Assembly: GCA_022661535.1 (NCBI GenBank)
Contig: JAKULF010000008.1
Coordinates: forward strand, 3,286,001 to 3,350,000
Direction: 5' to 3'
Length of the DNA stretch: 64,000 nucleotides
DNA from: Eutypa lata
Lineage: Eukaryota > Ascomycota > Sordariomycetes > Xylariales > Diatrypaceae
Program-made: the position numbers and the translations under genes
Notes under the pieces: model-generated
Databases searched by the model: none
What the model was told of the DNA's origin: nothing
What the model saw: only the letters and a program-made list of their open reading frames with translations
In this document: positions 26,843 through 40,380 of the stretch, piece after piece
Numbering within the stretch: position 1 is the first letter of the stretch
Layout of the letters: each line of letters begins with the position of its first letter

Positions 26843-27811
26843 CTACCCCCTTTTTACGAATGCGCTCTTCGTCTTCAACCATGTCTCCATGTTCATCAAC
26901 CTAGGATGAACCTTCTTCAAAGCTGCGATATCAGCCCCGTAACCTTCGTCCTTGAACCAAGTCACCATAGTCCCCATCTCCTTGAAACCGTACTTGAGGG
27001 CCGTCCCAAAGAGTCCAAATGTCGTCGCGGCTGGGCTACCCGTTGCCTTCTCAAACACCTTGCTAAGCTCCGTGAAAGTCAATTCGTCGCCAGCCAGACT
27101 GACCGCTCTCTTGTTCCAGACCGCTGGGTTCCTAAACGCCTCCGCGCCGAAGTACCCAATATCGGGCGCTGCAATCCACTGCAGAGGCTTTCCCCGCAGC
27201 GTGTCGCGAAGCAAAGTCAAGAAGATCTTGCCGGGAAACCCGGGTTGTAGGTTGTCCATGAACGCCACGGGCCGGAGAATTGTCCATCCCATGCCGTTGT
27301 TGACTGTCGAGTCCCGGAGGTGATGCTCGATCTTATGCTTGGTGATGAAATGGGGCACGGGGGTCGGGTTGTTCCATGACCGCTCTTCACCCCCACGCTC
27401 GACACTGCTGTAGACGAAGTGCTTGACGCCGTTCTTGATGGACTCGTCGACCAGCGCCGTGCCTTGCTGAACCTCGCTCTCCAGCGAGGCATCCTTGCCC
27501 ATCGATACTTGGACCGAGTACACGCCCCAGATCGGCATCGTCCCGGCCGCCGTCTTCGCCGATGAGAAAAGAGCTGGTACGGCGTGCAAGTCGCCCTCGA
27601 CGACCTTGATGGAGGGGGACTTGGCGGCGAGGCGCTTGGCCGATGCGGATTCTGGGTTTCGCGTCACGGCCAGGATGGTGAAATCCGAGTTGCGCTTGGC
27701 GAGGAGGGCGTCGATGACGGCGCCGCCCTGCTGGCCTGTAGCTCCGGTGATGAGAAGAGCGCGAGACATAGTGATAGTTGTTTTGAATTTAGATATCGAC
27801 GGTAGTTCCAA
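26843..27811 (-). CDS. NmrA-like NAD(P)-binding protein
   Basis: Atypical short-chain dehydrogenase with an N-terminal Rossmann fold, the group that includes the nitrogen regulator NmrA, HSCARG-type redox sensors and many reductases. It is a single uninterrupted exon of 322 codons. The dinucleotide motif is LLITGATGQQGGAV. The fold continues with VTRNPESASAKRLA, VEGDLHAV, VYSVQVSMGK and FVYSSVERGG, then ILRPVAFMDNL. The second ATG at 27769 (MSRALLIT) places the motif at the usual distance from the N-terminus and is the more likely start; the upstream one adds 14 residues. The frame is intact. Regulation versus catalysis cannot be decided from sequence. Confidence 0.88.
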   Translation of the reverse strand: MELPSISKFKTTITMSRALLITGATGQQGGAVIDALLAKRNSDFTILAVTRNPESASAKRLAAKSPSIKVVEGDLHAVPALFSSAKTAAGTMPIWGVYSVQVSMGKDASLESEVQQGTALVDESIKNGVKHFVYSSVERGGEERSWNNPTPVPHFITKHKIEHHLRDSTVNNGMGWTILRPVAFMDNLQPGFPGKIFLTLLRDTLRGKPLQWIAAPDIGYFGAEAFRNPAVWNKRAVSLAGDELTFTELSKVFEKATGSPAATTFGLFGTALKYGFKEMGTMVTWFKDEGYGADIAALKKVHPRLMNMETWLKTKSAFVKRG

Positions 27812-28924
27812 GCGGTTTGAGTTGGCTTAACTAGGAGAACAACGAGAACAACGAGAACTGCCTCCTTTTTAAATGATAAGATGAAAATCCACGGCTTACA
27901 AATTGACAGTCATATGTATATTAAGCTTTGCTGGAATTTCTCTCCTTCCTGCGATGCAGGTGCTGCCTGCCATGGGTGCTGTGGAGCATCGGACTCCGAC
28001 AATTAGCGATGAGGAATTCCAGATTGCAATCGAAGTCAAACTTAGAAATTAGGTTTGCATTATCTCACACCTCACCGAGCCTTCAAACCACTGGTTCGTC
28101 ACTCATGCAACCTAGCTAGTCCTTCTTTGTTTAACCAACTGCCGTCCTTCAAGGAATACCATCATCTGCCGCCGTCCAATCTACAACTGAATCTCTTGGC
28201 AGCCACCCGCTGTGAGTATAATAATGTGAAGCTACAATGGCGTATTACATGCTACTAACAAGGAGGGCTGGGGGGTCGGTCAATTGAACGCTAACACGAA
28301 AGACCATGTATATTTGTAAGGGAAAATCTATGAATAGAATATGATGTAAAGGGGTTGTAGCTTCTACTCCTGATTTGTGATTGGTTGCCGACAATCAATC
28401 ACTCTGAAGCGGGTCCAACGATGATGGTAATCTTCCATGTCTAGATAGATCAGCTAAAGGAGCCGTTGATACAAGTTAAAACCCCAAGTCAGGTCAGTAT
28501 AGCAGCGCGACAGAGTGACTCAGGTCAGTACCAGTACCATAACGCCACCTTTGGTCGACTCGAAGGGCATTACCAATCCGGAACCACGAGCAGGTGCCGA
28601 ATGGCATTGGCATTGGCAGCTCCATAAGCCATGCTTTGCTTACTTAAATTTAGCGCGGGGGCGGCGCCGGTCTCCCATGAATGCCGAAAGTGGAGAGCGC
28701 AGCGGCTAACATCATGGTGGTGTTCTCGGAGGCCAGAGCGAGAAGAATGGGAGAGACGATAACTTGTAGTGCGGTGATTTATAATTCGAAATAGGAGGAA
28801 GCCATTGTATATTAGTGATTTTCTAAGTATAAGTATATCGTAGATAATGCAATTAATTCTGAATCCTCCAAGGCAATCAGTCAAACCAACCTCATCTATT
28901 ACATTATAGTTCAAGTATCTACGC
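27812..28924. promoter_or_regulatory. Divergent intergenic region between two NmrA-like genes
   Basis: About 1.1 kb separating a leftward and a rightward gene of related fold; it should hold both promoters. No third gene is supported. Confidence 0.4.
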
Positions 28925-29969
28925 ATGACCAAAGGCCATCACAGTCGGACTCGCAGGCATCACAGGAAAATTCGGCCGTTGCCTAGCCACCCAGCTCCTG
29001 AAGAACCCCAATATCTCCCTACGCGGCTATGCCCGAGACCCCACCAAGGTCGCTTCCTTCATCTCGTCGTCCCCGAGAGTCCAGCTCTTCCAGGGAGAAG
29101 CCTATGACGACGCGCAGATCCAGCCCTTCGTCAAAGGGTGCGACGTCATTGTTTGCGCTTACCTGGGCGACGACAAGCTGATGATCGAGGGTCAGAAGAA
29201 ACTCATCGACGTCTGTGAGATGAGAGGGGTTCCGCGCTACATCGCCAGTGACTGGTGTGTAGACTACACTAAGCTTCAGTTGGGCGACCTGTTCCCCAAG
29301 GATCCGATGAAGCACGTCAAGGCATACCTTGACACCAAGCAAGTAGTAAAGGGTGTTCACATGTTGATCGGGGCCTTCATGGACCCGATTCTCAGTCCTT
29401 ACTACGGTGTCTGGGACCCCGAGTCGAAGACTCTTCGATATTGGGGCGAGGGCAATGAGCTTTTGGAAGCAACTTCGTACGAGAATTCAGCTGAGTTCAC
29501 GGCCGCTGTAGCCGCTGACCCTTCCGCCGTCGGAATCCAGAGATGTAGGTTGCTTGTCGACTTCCATGTCTCGGCAGACACTAACAAGATGCACGCGCAG
29601 TCCTAGGAGATAGTAAAACGATCAAGGAAATCGCCGAGTCCTTGGAAAAGGTGCACGGCATCAAGCCGAAGCTGAAGCGGCTTGGATCCCTTGAAGATCT
29701 CAAAACTCGCATGCATGCGCTCCGTGCCGAGAAGCCTAGCAACGTATTCAGTTACATGTCCTTGTAAGTATGCACCGTACTCCGTTGAAATGTTTGTTGT
29801 GCTGATGACATCTAGGTATTACCTGTACTACTAGACCAAGGGTTCTGCCTTGGTAGGCCCCGAGACAGATAACGAACGCTATCCAGAGGTCAAGCCGGTG
29901 ACTTGGGAGGATTTCATGAGGGCCCGAAGCCTGGAAGAGCTATCGGGGGCGTACTCTGCCTTAGGGTAA
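28925..29969 (+). CDS. NmrA/isoflavone-reductase-like oxidoreductase with early frameshift and in-frame TAG
   Basis: NAD(P)-dependent reductase-like protein. Exons are 28925-29544, 29601-29763 and 29816-29969. The Rossmann motif ITVGLAGITGKFGRCLA follows the ATG only if one surplus base near 28934-28937 is skipped, which gives 311 codons. Further landmarks are GCDVIVCAYLGDD, the YIASDW phrase and ADPSAVGIQR. In the last exon a TAG at 29832-29834 interrupts an otherwise conserved tail (YYLYY, stop, TKGSALVGPETD, WEDFMRARSLEEL). A Trp codon (TGG) is normally expected there. The 45 codons after it remain open and family-like, so the stop is either recent or an error. Confidence 0.72.
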
Positions 29970-30184
29970 ACTAAATTTTAATGGTTAGCTTCATTTCTTT
30001 AAAGTATACGGTCGAGGTATGATATGTATCTCATCAGCTTATATGGGGAGCAAGTCAATGTACAACGAGTTAGATGGGTAGTGGTATTATTTACTAGGTA
30101 CTTGAGTAAACATGTCCTATCGTTAAAGTTGGGATGAACATGTGTCCCTCCTTTCTCTCAAGAGCTACTTAGTGGTGAATTGAG

Positions 30185-31422
30185 CTAGCACCATGTAATT
30201 ATGATGTATTTCAATCCATCAAATATTAAAAGAAGCAGTTTTTTGGAAAGTAAAGGGGTTTGTGCGATGCAAACCGAAATATCACGGGACGCAGCCCCTC
30301 GCGGGGAGAATAGTGGTCCTAGTAAGGGTGTTGGTAGTATTTCCTTGACCTATTCATTTGTTATTAGATTGAATTCGTTCATATAGATAAAGACATACCT
30401 GTTGCACCACAGGAGAATCAATGCCACATTGTCTCATGTCCATGGCAAGCTGGTGTGCCAATAATCTGACGACTGGGTGGGATTTCCCATCATATTTGTA
30501 ATATTGAGAAGAAAAATCAAGTTGTCCTTGCTCTGGTCATTGTGTTCAGCTGTGAAGTCTCCTAAAAATACCGTAGCAGCCATGTAAGTCGAGAAGGCTA
30601 GTATTGGGTTCTGGAGTGCCGCGTGAAGGTCGTTGGTGATCTTCAATATGCTAAGAACCTCCTCAGCGGCTGCAATCAGGCGGATTTGACTCTGGTGTAC
30701 CACATTTGTGGGTGGTTCCAGGGAATACATTTTGCTTAAGGCAGCTCTATGGAGGCAAATGGTAGTTGTGTAGAAGATGGCGTTAACGAAAACTGCGTTT
30801 TGACATCTAAAGTTCCTCGACAGTTGGAGATCAGGTAGCAGAGACGCATGCATCATAACAAGGTCATTGTCTATAGCTCGGTGCCGTCTCCAAAAGGGCC
30901 CGTTTTTGAAGTCTTCCGGCTTATCCTCTGCGAGGCTTCGGGAAGTATGTTGAGCAGTCCTGTATATGATACGCGCGGCAAGCACCCTACCAGCGAAAGA
31001 GGAATATTCCGAGCCCCTGTGGTGTAAGCCACTTGCTAAAGAGCCCGTCACTTCCTCACGGTCACTTTGTAATGACTCTTCCGAAGCAGGGAGTGGTATT
31101 TGGATCTAAAGATGGTTATCAACACGCTTTGCTGGCGCTAATGTTAGGGTAATCAATCTCACATCGTTCTCACCTACCAAAGTAGGCCATCCAGTAGTCG
31201 CGCTCACTAAGCGATCAGAGCAGAAAATAGCCCACCATGTCCGGCGTCGCTCCTCCATCTCAGACCATTCTTTCGGCATTTCAAAAGGAGATATATAGGT
31301 TGGGTCCGATCACACTTTAGCTTCCTACCTTGACATTGCAAGCACGAAAGCTGGTGTGTTGGTGGGGTTCTTCTGTTCCTGTCATTCTTACTTCTGAGTC
31401 TCGGTTCGGTCTGATTATCCAT
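30185..31422 (-). pseudogene. Zn(II)2Cys6 transcription factor with internal deletion
   Basis: Fungal binuclear-zinc-cluster regulator. The N-terminus (31422) has a polar leader and then LSCLQCQGRKLKCDRTQP, the first half of the zinc cluster with three of six cysteines. Near 31300 the sequence jumps, out of frame, to MPKEWSEMEERRRTWWAIFC and LVSATTGWPTL, typical of the middle homology (fungal_trans) domain. The other three cysteines, the linker and the start of that domain are absent. Introns are 31106-31173 and 30350-30398. One missing base near 30475-30481 restores RLLAHQLAMDMRQCGIDSP. As read, it could not bind DNA through a normal cluster. It may be a true deletion relic or an assembly collapse. 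Confidence 0.75.
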
Positions 31423-34137
31423 GTTGAAAAGTTGATATTCAAGTTGCGACTTATAGTTCCATCACCTTTGCCTTTAGAAAAATGGCGTCCGAGAATAATG
31501 GGCTGGTGAAACGCGATTACCGGCCAAGACCATCCTTGAGGTTGAATAATGAGGTAAGGGAAGTGACTGCCAATTAAAAACGGGGTGGGGTTAGCATTGG
31601 GTCATTATCAATTTATATCTGACTCGAGCCCTCGCTACCTACAAGTTAGTTGAGATTTGTGAGCTCATAATAGAGATCAAGTTTAGACTAACAGTCGTTA
31701 TTCCATTGTGAACTGAAGTGGGCCAAGCTAATTGGGTGCAATATACTGCACTATAAAATCACGTGACTCCACACTTCGTAAACCCCTAGATAAGACTATA
31801 GAACGCCTACAAAGGCTATATCTTACAAGATCTGAAGATATAAGGCCAATACGATTTCGATATTACTTCGAATAAATATTACGCAAATTATTCCATTTAA
31901 CCACTTCTGCAAAGTTAATACTCCGATTCTCACATCAGGTCACGCCAAACACATTCACCAGAGAGAAGATATTAGCTCATAATTCCCAGTGCTTAACATT
32001 CATTACATTCTCAAAATTTACTACACGTTTCCTCCTTCTCTTTAGACTACCAACCACTTCCTATCAAACCTCAAAAGCAACGCCCATCAAAGTTTAAAGT
32101 TCGAAAATATTTTTATTCAACGGCTCAGCGAGGCCGGTTTGCCGGCATAGATCAGCAGATGAGACTAACGACTTAGAATAAATGAAATGTATATATGTAA
32201 TTCTAGTATCGAAAGATAGACGTAAAAGGTTTGCACGATTTTAGAAGGCGATCCATATACTTGTTTAGAATTTACTAATTATCATATTTCCATTGTCCAT
32301 TGTCCCCAGAATACACAGTACACCTGCTTCGGCGAAACCTATCACGAGCAAAGACCTTTAAGGATGATGGAATCAAGTGATAGCCATTAAGATGTTACGT
32401 TGTGACGGAGATGTCCCTGAGGATATAATGTTAAAATATATGATATTGAATTGTTTAGAAGCTCCTAAGGGAACTGGTATATAATTATCTGGTTGGAAAT
32501 AATCTCGTGACTAATCGACTGTAGTGATTTGGTTTAACCTTTGATTTCCTAGCTTGATCGAATGACACCACGCCGAAAGTACTGTGGTAAGATATGTTGA
32601 TATAGACCCGAGTAATTTCATTTTGTACTTGATAGTGTCTTTGTATTTAAGTTATTAGGTAGTATTAAGAGTAACCTTGGTGCGTCTTGCTACACTAGAT
32701 GATACACGCTCGCAATGATGAAAGTCGTACGCCCAAACCAAAATAAGTAAAATACACAACTGTCCAAATAATAAGCAATCAATTAATATTGTATCCAACG
32801 AGGGGTTAGCTATTACATAGTTAGGGGCTCTCTAGGAAATTGATAGCCAAATATCTAGCTCTAAAGATCCAGATTCTACTGTGTAACTGCCAATAGAAAA
32901 TGTCATAGGTCAGTTCCAACTTGATGCGTCATTTCATGGATTGGCTGGAATCTATTAGGTAATTAGCTACCTACCTACATAGTTACAATGCGGCTATGAC
33001 AGTAGGACGTGAGAGCAATATCTTCAATATTTCATTGTCAATAGCTTTCCCTTCACATGAAGGGAAACATCGAGAAACAGTTGGATTAATATGAGCTCTA
33101 GTATTGGTTGGGCATTGAGTAGTGAACTCCTATATATTAGGTATTTATCTAGAGCACCGACGGATCTCGCGGCTCGTAGAGCAAACATTGGATGGCAGGC
33201 TGGTGGCTGGAGACTGCAGATCTACATATTGACATCTGCTGCATAGTCACTAATCGGGTAACACTATCGATTCGAGTGCATTTGCATGATTGGAATCCTG
33301 TATTTGAAGTAGAACCAATAACTAATAATTTCACGTGCTAGATATCCATGATATGATGATAAGAATGATGCCATCTCAAGGCTTTTCCAGTTGGCGTGCC
33401 ATGATTGGGAGGTCGATAAGGATTGGGATCCCCGCTACCGGAACCCTGAAAATTCTGGTTGGGCTTATGTAGGCTAAGGACGCTACTGTTTGTTTGTAAC
33501 CCCACTTCTCAGTCCCCTAAACTCCCCGTCTCTCCCCGGGCCCGGGGCTAATGAGGGCCAGAGCATGTCAAGTGTAATTCTGCCCTCAGCTAGCATCTTA
33601 TAGCCCCTCCGAAGCACGTAAACCTACACACGCAGACACGTTCCACGAAAGGAAAGGAAAGGAAGGAAAAAAAGAGACTTCAAAACCGAACCCAACAAAA
33701 CCCTCAGGTTAGGTACCCTTGACCAAGCCCTTGACCAAAAACGTACCTGACGACCCCTCACTTACTCACCGCTAGACAAAAGTCTAAGCTCCTTAGATCG
33801 ACAGCTCTGCATACTTAGACCCAAACTTACTTTTCTTTCTTCACCTCTCAATAAAAATTTCTTCAACTCGTCTTACTTCCTTTTTTCTTCTTCTTCTTCG
33901 TATCCTCACCAATCTTGACTGTTGTTCTACACCAATTCATCACAATTCTCTCCATTTTGAAGAGAGGATTTGGAAACAACAGTCTAATTCCTTTGTGAGT
34001 ACTCACCTTATCTACTTCCTGCTCTACTTCCTGCTAGCGTTTACGTGGGCCATTCAACCGGGGAGAACGATGGCAAGACTAACAACCGTCGTGATAGAAA
34101 CCCCTTTTCAGTTTACATATCCAGGATCACAGTTAGG
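31423..34137. other. Long intergenic region and methionine-synthase promoter
   Basis: 2.7 kb with no supported gene; the left two thirds are AT-rich. From about 33640 it becomes a promoter and leader, with pyrimidine-rich tracts (33831-33900). A probable 5'UTR intron runs from the GTGAGT near 33993 to the CAG at about 34131, seven bases before the ATG. Confidence 0.5.
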
Positions 34138-36570
34138 ATGGTTCAATCCGCTGTCTTGGGTTTCCCCCGCATGGGTGTGAACCGTGACCTGAAGAAGGCA
34201 ACTGAAGCTTGTAAGTGCTATACTCCGGTCCCCCGCCAATCTCCAGATTCGACTAGATGAGCTTGAACTAATATCACACCAAGACTGGGCTGGCAACCTC
34301 TCCCAGACTGACCTCCTTGCTGAGGCCAAGCGTCTACGAATTGCCCATTGGAAGATCCAGAAAGATGCCGGCGTCGACATCATCCCCAGCAACGACTTCG
34401 CCCTGTATGATCAGGTTCTACACCACATCCAAGACTTTGGTGTAAGCTAATGCCCTTATTCCCTTGCAATCTCGTGTGCGAGACTAATTTTTCTTTCTCC
34501 AGGCTGCTCCCGAGCGGTATACCAATGTTGGCCTCGACACCATCGATGAGTACTTTGCCATGGGCCGTGGCCACCAGAAGGGCGGTGTCGATGTTCCCAG
34601 TTTAGAAATGGTTAAGTGGTTTGACTCCAACTACCACTACGTCAAGCCTACTCTTCAGGACAACCAGACTTTCAAGCTTGCTTCCACCCCCAAGGCAGTG
34701 GCTGATTATCTTGAGGCCAAGGAGGCTGGCATCAACACCCGTCCCGTTCTGGTCGGCCCTGTGTCCTTCCTTACTCTAGGCAAGGCGGACCGTGGCCAGA
34801 GTGTCGACCCCATCGACCTTCTGGAGAAGCTTTTGCCCGTCTACGAGCAGCTTCTCGTCAAACTCAAGGAGGCTGGTGCCGAGACTGTCCAGATTGACGA
34901 GCCTACGCTTGTCTTCGACTTGCCTTCCAAGAGCAAGGCTGCTTTCAAGCCCACCTACGAGAAGCTTGCTGGTCTTGGAGACAAGATCCCCAAGCTGGTT
35001 TTCACCACCTACTTCGGTGATATCGTCCACAACCTCGATCTCCTCCCCAAGGATATCTATGCTGTTCACATCGATCTAGTCCGAAACCCTGAGCAACTCG
35101 AGACTGTCGTTGGTGCTCTTGGCCCTAAGACTGTTCTTTCAGCTGGTGTCGTTGATGGCCGTAACATCTGGAAGACGAACTTCAAGCGTGCTATCGAGAC
35201 TGTTGAGACTGCCATTCAGAAGCTCGGCAAGGACCGTGTCATTGTCGCCACCTCCAGCTCTCTCCTCCACCCCCCACACACTCGCCAGTGAGAAGAAGCT
35301 GGACCCCGAGATTGCAGACTGGTTCGCTTTCGCCTCAGAGAAGGCTACCGAGATTGCCGTTATTGCTAAGGCTGTCACGGAGGGACCTGCCTCAGTCCGG
35401 GAAGCTCTCGAGGCCAACGCCAAGTCTATGAACGCCCGCGCTACCTCCAAGCGGACAAACAACCCCCAGGTCAAGGAGAGGCAATCCAAGATTGCGCCTT
35501 CTGACTACAACCGCAAGTCGGAGTTCCCTGTCAGAATCTCTCAGCAACAGAAGAAGCTTAACCTACCTCTCTTCCCTACCACCACCATTGGCTCTTTCCC
35601 CCAGACCAAGGAGATCCGAGTCCAGCGATCAAAGTTCACCAAGGGTGAGATCAGCCTGGCTCAGTATGACAAGTTCATTGAGCAGGAGATTGAGATGAAT
35701 GTTAAGATTCAGGAGGAGCTCGACCTTGACGTCTTCGTTCACGGTGAGCCTGAGCGCAATGACATGGTCCAGTACTTCGGTGAGCGCCTGGATGGCTATA
35801 CTTTCACTACCCACGCCTGGGTTCAGAGCTACGGATCTCGCTGCGTCCGACCTCCCATTATTGTTGGTGATATCTCCCGACCGGCCCCCATGACGGTTAA
35901 GGAGTCTAAGTACGCTGTATCTGTCTCGAAGAAGCCCATGAAGGGTATGTTGACGGGCCCCGTCACCTGTCTTCGATGGTCTTTCCCTCGTGACGATGTC
36001 CACCAGTCGGTCCAAGCTGAGCAGCTCGCTCTAGCTCTCCGTGACGAGGTCGTTGACCTCGAGAAGGCTGGTGTTGACGTCATCCAGGTCGACGAGCCTG
36101 CTCTTCGTGAGGGTCTTCCTCTGCGAGCTGGTAAGGAGCGTCAGGCTTACCTTGACTGGGCCGTTAAGGCCTTCAAGCTCTCCACGGTTGGCGTCGAGGA
36201 CTCTACGCAGATTCACTCTCACTTCTGCTACTCGGAGTTCCAGGACTTCTTCCACGCCATTGCTGCTCTTGACGCCGACGTTCTCTCGATTGAGAACAGC
36301 AAGTCGGATGCCAAGCTGCTGGGCGTGTTTGTCGACTCGGCCTACCCGCGTCACATCGGCCCTGGTGTCTACGACATCCACTCGCCGCGTGTCCCCAGCG
36401 AGCAGGAGATCAAGGACCGCATCGAGGAGATGTTGCAGTACTTGAAGCCTGACCAGCTGTGGATCGACCCTGACTGCGGTCTCAAGACCCGTCAGTGGAA
36501 GGAGACCAAGGAGGCTCTGGTCAACATGGTCAATGCCGCCAAGTTCTTCCGCGCCAAGTACAGCAAGTAA
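34138..36570 (+). CDS. MET6: Cobalamin-independent methionine synthase
   Basis: Makes methionine by transferring a methyl group from methyltetrahydropteroyl-glutamate to homocysteine, in the cytosol. Exons are 34138-34210, 34284-34441 and 34503-36570. The protein starts VQSAVLGFPRMGVNRDLKKA, then YWAGNLSQTDLLAEAKRLR and DAGVDIIPSNDFALYDQ. The C-terminal catalytic barrel is complete: TTIGSFPQTKEIR, the folate/zinc region VHGEPERNDMVQYF, SRCVRPP, QVDEPALREGLP, HSHFCYSEF, and DPDCGLKTRQW with zinc-ligand Cys. Near 35268-35276, in a CAC/C-run, two bases appear to be missing between SSSLLH and PHTLASEKKLD. Restoring them gives 766 residues, the normal length. A break in a gene this conserved points to consensus error. 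Confidence 0.95.
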
Positions 36571-39500
36571 ACTATTTCACACCGAGATTTCTTGGTGATT
36601 TGATATGATGAATCAATGCGGTGGCACGATTGGTTTAAGGGGGTAGCGTAATATGTTATTTTTAACCTGCATCTTTTGCATTTACCTCCAAAAGAGGGGT
36701 GTGTTTTTGACTTCGATCTCAACATCGGCGTTTCAGAGGCATGGCATACCAAAAACTTTTTTTCAACAGGGAAAAACTGGGAAGGATTCAGGAGCATTCA
36801 ACACTTGAGCGAGCATATAAAGGGTATGATATCCGACGGTCCCTCAACGGGAACCACGGGGCAGCGGACGGCGTTTTACAGGCATTTGACTTCTTCCACA
36901 GAAGTGATGTGATGAATGAGGTTGTGTAAATATGTATGAGCAGCTAGCCCGATTCAACTGGGCTTGGTGATGAGTTGAGGAATAATGGAATGACTAAAGC
37001 CGACATGGCTTTCCACACATGTTCTCTTGCTATTGTGATAATGTTCTCTCGTAGGTTTCATGACTACTAAAACGTCAGACCGTACGTAATCGACTTGGCC
37101 TTGATTGACCCTTACCAAAGGGCTTATATGTACAGTTCTGGAAATGCCCCCCGATAGGTGTCGCGAATATATAACAAAAGTTCCCAGATGTGATGAATCG
37201 TTCGAGGATACGAAGTCTAGCCCTCCATGATGCTATACTAGAACTACATTATGCAAGGGAAGCACAAAACCGTGACGGAATGATGCCGGGACTGACCAGC
37301 GCCACCATGGTTTTAGCTAACGGCGCGGGTTAACTTACTACTACGGTATTATAGTGGTATGCAAGGGACCTCTCGCCAGGCTAGATCATCCAAATCTAAA
37401 AACGAATATCGGGGACGATCAGATTGAAACAGTTTTGATGCTTAATTAATTAATGAGCCTCCTCCCATTGTCATGCTTTAAGCAAAAACGCGCTTTAAAG
37501 TGATGTTCAGTCAGACCCTTAATAAGTTTTAAGGATTTGCCCGCTGTTTGGTTCCCCAGGTCCTGCCCTGCCCTGCCCTGCCCTGCCCACGATGCGAGCA
37601 GGGATGCGCTATTTTGTCACGGAGCGGAGAGAAGTAATAGTTAGTGCCAAATAACGTGGTGGTCGGAGCTCTAGTTAACTACGACTACAAAGCTGGTGGG
37701 CCGTTTAATCAAATCCTGAGACGCGAGGATCCTTAGGATTTTCACAAGGGTGGTCGCGCTGACATCAATTACTCTGATCCGAGCCTCGTAACCTGGTTTT
37801 ACGCATTCATTCAGTCATTCATTCATTTATTTTCTGTTTCTTTTCCTTTCTTTGCGTATCTGCAAGTAATAAGTAAGGGCAGAGTTCTTGTTTATATATA
37901 TGTAGATCTATGTAAGTAGATCTCATGCAGCCAGCAGCTATGAAATCATAACCGGGGTGGGGGTTTGGACGTGCGGCTGGAACTTCCAGGCCCTGCATTT
38001 GGGGTTCTGTATTCTGTATTGCAAGCGCGTCAACCTAGGACCGGCCTGCTGGTGGAAAAGCTCCTCAAGAAGTTCCTGAGCTGGCTTGCACATTTGCAAT
38101 GTTAACATAAATGTGATGTTGGCTGGCTGGTTGATGTGGTGTGCTGGGCTGGACTACCAGACTATTGTAGGCGGGGCTAGGCGCCTCTTTTTATCTCGAT
38201 TTTCCGACGGCTAAGGCGAATCACCGCTCAACGCTAAGGATGGTGAAACGTTACTCACTCCCCTTTTCTTTTATTTGAGTGGCGGGCGGATAAAGCCACA
38301 ATTTGGGTTCTTTCTTCCGTTTCCCGGTTCTGTTCTGTTCCATGTTCCATCTGCATATGCGCTGGCTTCGTTGCTTATTTGTCATTTATTACCTGTAGTT
38401 AGCTATTGAAGCCGCTAATTAACTAACTAACTGTGGCCGCGCAACCTCTGTTTAATGAAGCCGTTAGTTATCAGCATGTCATAAACGCCGTGATAGTTCA
38501 TTTGTTTTTGCTTCAAGTTCCATGGGCAAGTGCCGTCGCGGCCGACATTACGATTTCCAATGCTGCGTTTGTCAATATCGGGAATACTAAGCTAGCCTCT
38601 AGTTATGTAGGTACCTGATGATTTTCCGATGTTCATGTTGCGAAACGTGGGGAAAGCTTATTCCAGGTTTCTCGTGGCCAGGAAACCGATGTCTCAAACA
38701 TACCTGGGTTATGTGCACTATTGAAAGTTTAAAGTGATCAGTCTGTCTGGTTTATGTGCGTATGAGGTTTTTTATACCTCTCCCGCGATTCGATCCAAAA
38801 GAACGTGGCAAAAAGGTATTGGTGTCACAGAAAACAGCAGCCGCCATTTCTTGTGAGAGGGAGGGCCTCCGGGAGCCATACCCTTGGGAACTTCTTCGGC
38901 AGCATAAAATTGCTCCGTGGTGTCACCGCCCGCTAGAGAATTGCCCAAGAGCCAAGCTGCGCTGAATCCCCCTCAACCCCTCCCCTCCCAACACGAGTGT
39001 GTCGGGGTTTCACAAAATAGTCTTCGCAGTTAAACGAGCTGAGTCGCCTCAAAGGGGGTTTTTTTTATTTTATAATAAGCAAGTCGGGAACTGACTGACT
39101 TTTCTTGCGAGAAGCCATTCTGAACGTAGTACGGCATAAAGACATGCTGGCACTAGCAAGACACGTTGGTAATAGATAGGTACCTACCTACCTATCTTTG
39201 GTCAATATAAATGAGAAGAATCGCGGCTCGCTAGTGTTGAGCTGCTCGCTTTCAAAACCCGCTTTCGTTGGGTCCAGAAGATCGTAGGCGCTGCCCTTCA
39301 TATGTATACAAACGCAAGCCATGAATACCTACCACACATGTCCCCTTCGATGTCTCTCACGAAGCCAGGCAATCCAGCTGAGACGGCGGCCTGCAAATGC
39401 GAGGCAGATCCCCAGATTATTAGGTCATATGGTTGTATTGCAGTTGATTAATCTTCCCATAGAACAATTCCCCCCATCGTCTATTCCTGACGTGGAATGT

Positions 39501-40380
39501 GTGTAAACGCCGTGCCCGAAGTCATCTCGGTACTCCTAGGGTAGCATGCTGTTCTGGAATATCGCTTCTTACTGGCTCTTGAAGGGGCAACCGTAGCATC
39601 TTGGCTTCATTCTCGTCACCCTCTTATTGGTCGTTTCCCCGTCTCACAACGCCGTACCTGCGTCTATGCTGCTTAAGTGGCAGGGATCCTAGGGGTACTT
39701 TCCCCCATGTAGTGAGGATGGGCGGAGCTCAGGAGTCGCCTAAGCGATGAGCTGACCGTCTCCAGGTCTGCAGGTTCATCTCTTTATGCGCTTTCCGCTG
39801 GGCCTTGGCCTTGGACAACTTCCACAAGGGTGATGCCCAATTTCAATAACCCCGGTCGTTCACAGAGTTCCGTCATATAGCCTAGTGGAGTTAGCACAGC
39901 CCTGGGAAATTGATCGAGGCTTGCCTGTTTTTGTGCGGGTGGAGGTTATGTGTGTTTTACTTAGCACGTTCAGGGGTCTCTTCCAAATATGATTGGCCTC
40001 GATGTGGTAAAGGAGCCACAACAGACCGACATGTAAATAGGGATGAGATCGCCCAAAAGTGGGCATGGTTTTGTTCCTGTTCTTCTCTTATTATCTAAGT
40101 GCAGTGCTCTTTTCTGTTCGAGTTGATCTCTAGTCTCTCATTCGACCTCATCGTCGCCAGTCTTTTCCAAAAGTTCGCCCTCGGCCAACGCTCTTTCAAT
40201 TCTTCGCAACCCACGCTCATTACAAACGGCATCCCGTGTCTGTTCAGGCTATTGCGGAATTGAGTTTCGCTCATTACCAACAAAAACCAAAAATCACATT
40301 CGCTCGAAAGACCAGACGACGAAGAGTCATAAAGAGAATCCACGCAACGTTAAAACTGCGAAAATAAACCCGATATCAAA
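36571..40380. other. Long intergenic region, 3.8 kb
   Basis: No coding exon is supported. It contains five CCTGC units at 37562-37588, a GTACCTACCTACC-type tract at about 39180-39200, and a long leader before the secreted-protein gene. Open frames at 38433, 38756, 39321 and 39860-40343 look random. Confidence 0.5.
37562..37588. repeat. (CCTGC)5 microsatellite
   Basis: Five tandem copies of the pentamer CCTGC, with one partial unit, in intergenic DNA between methionine synthase and the secreted protein. Confidence 0.9.
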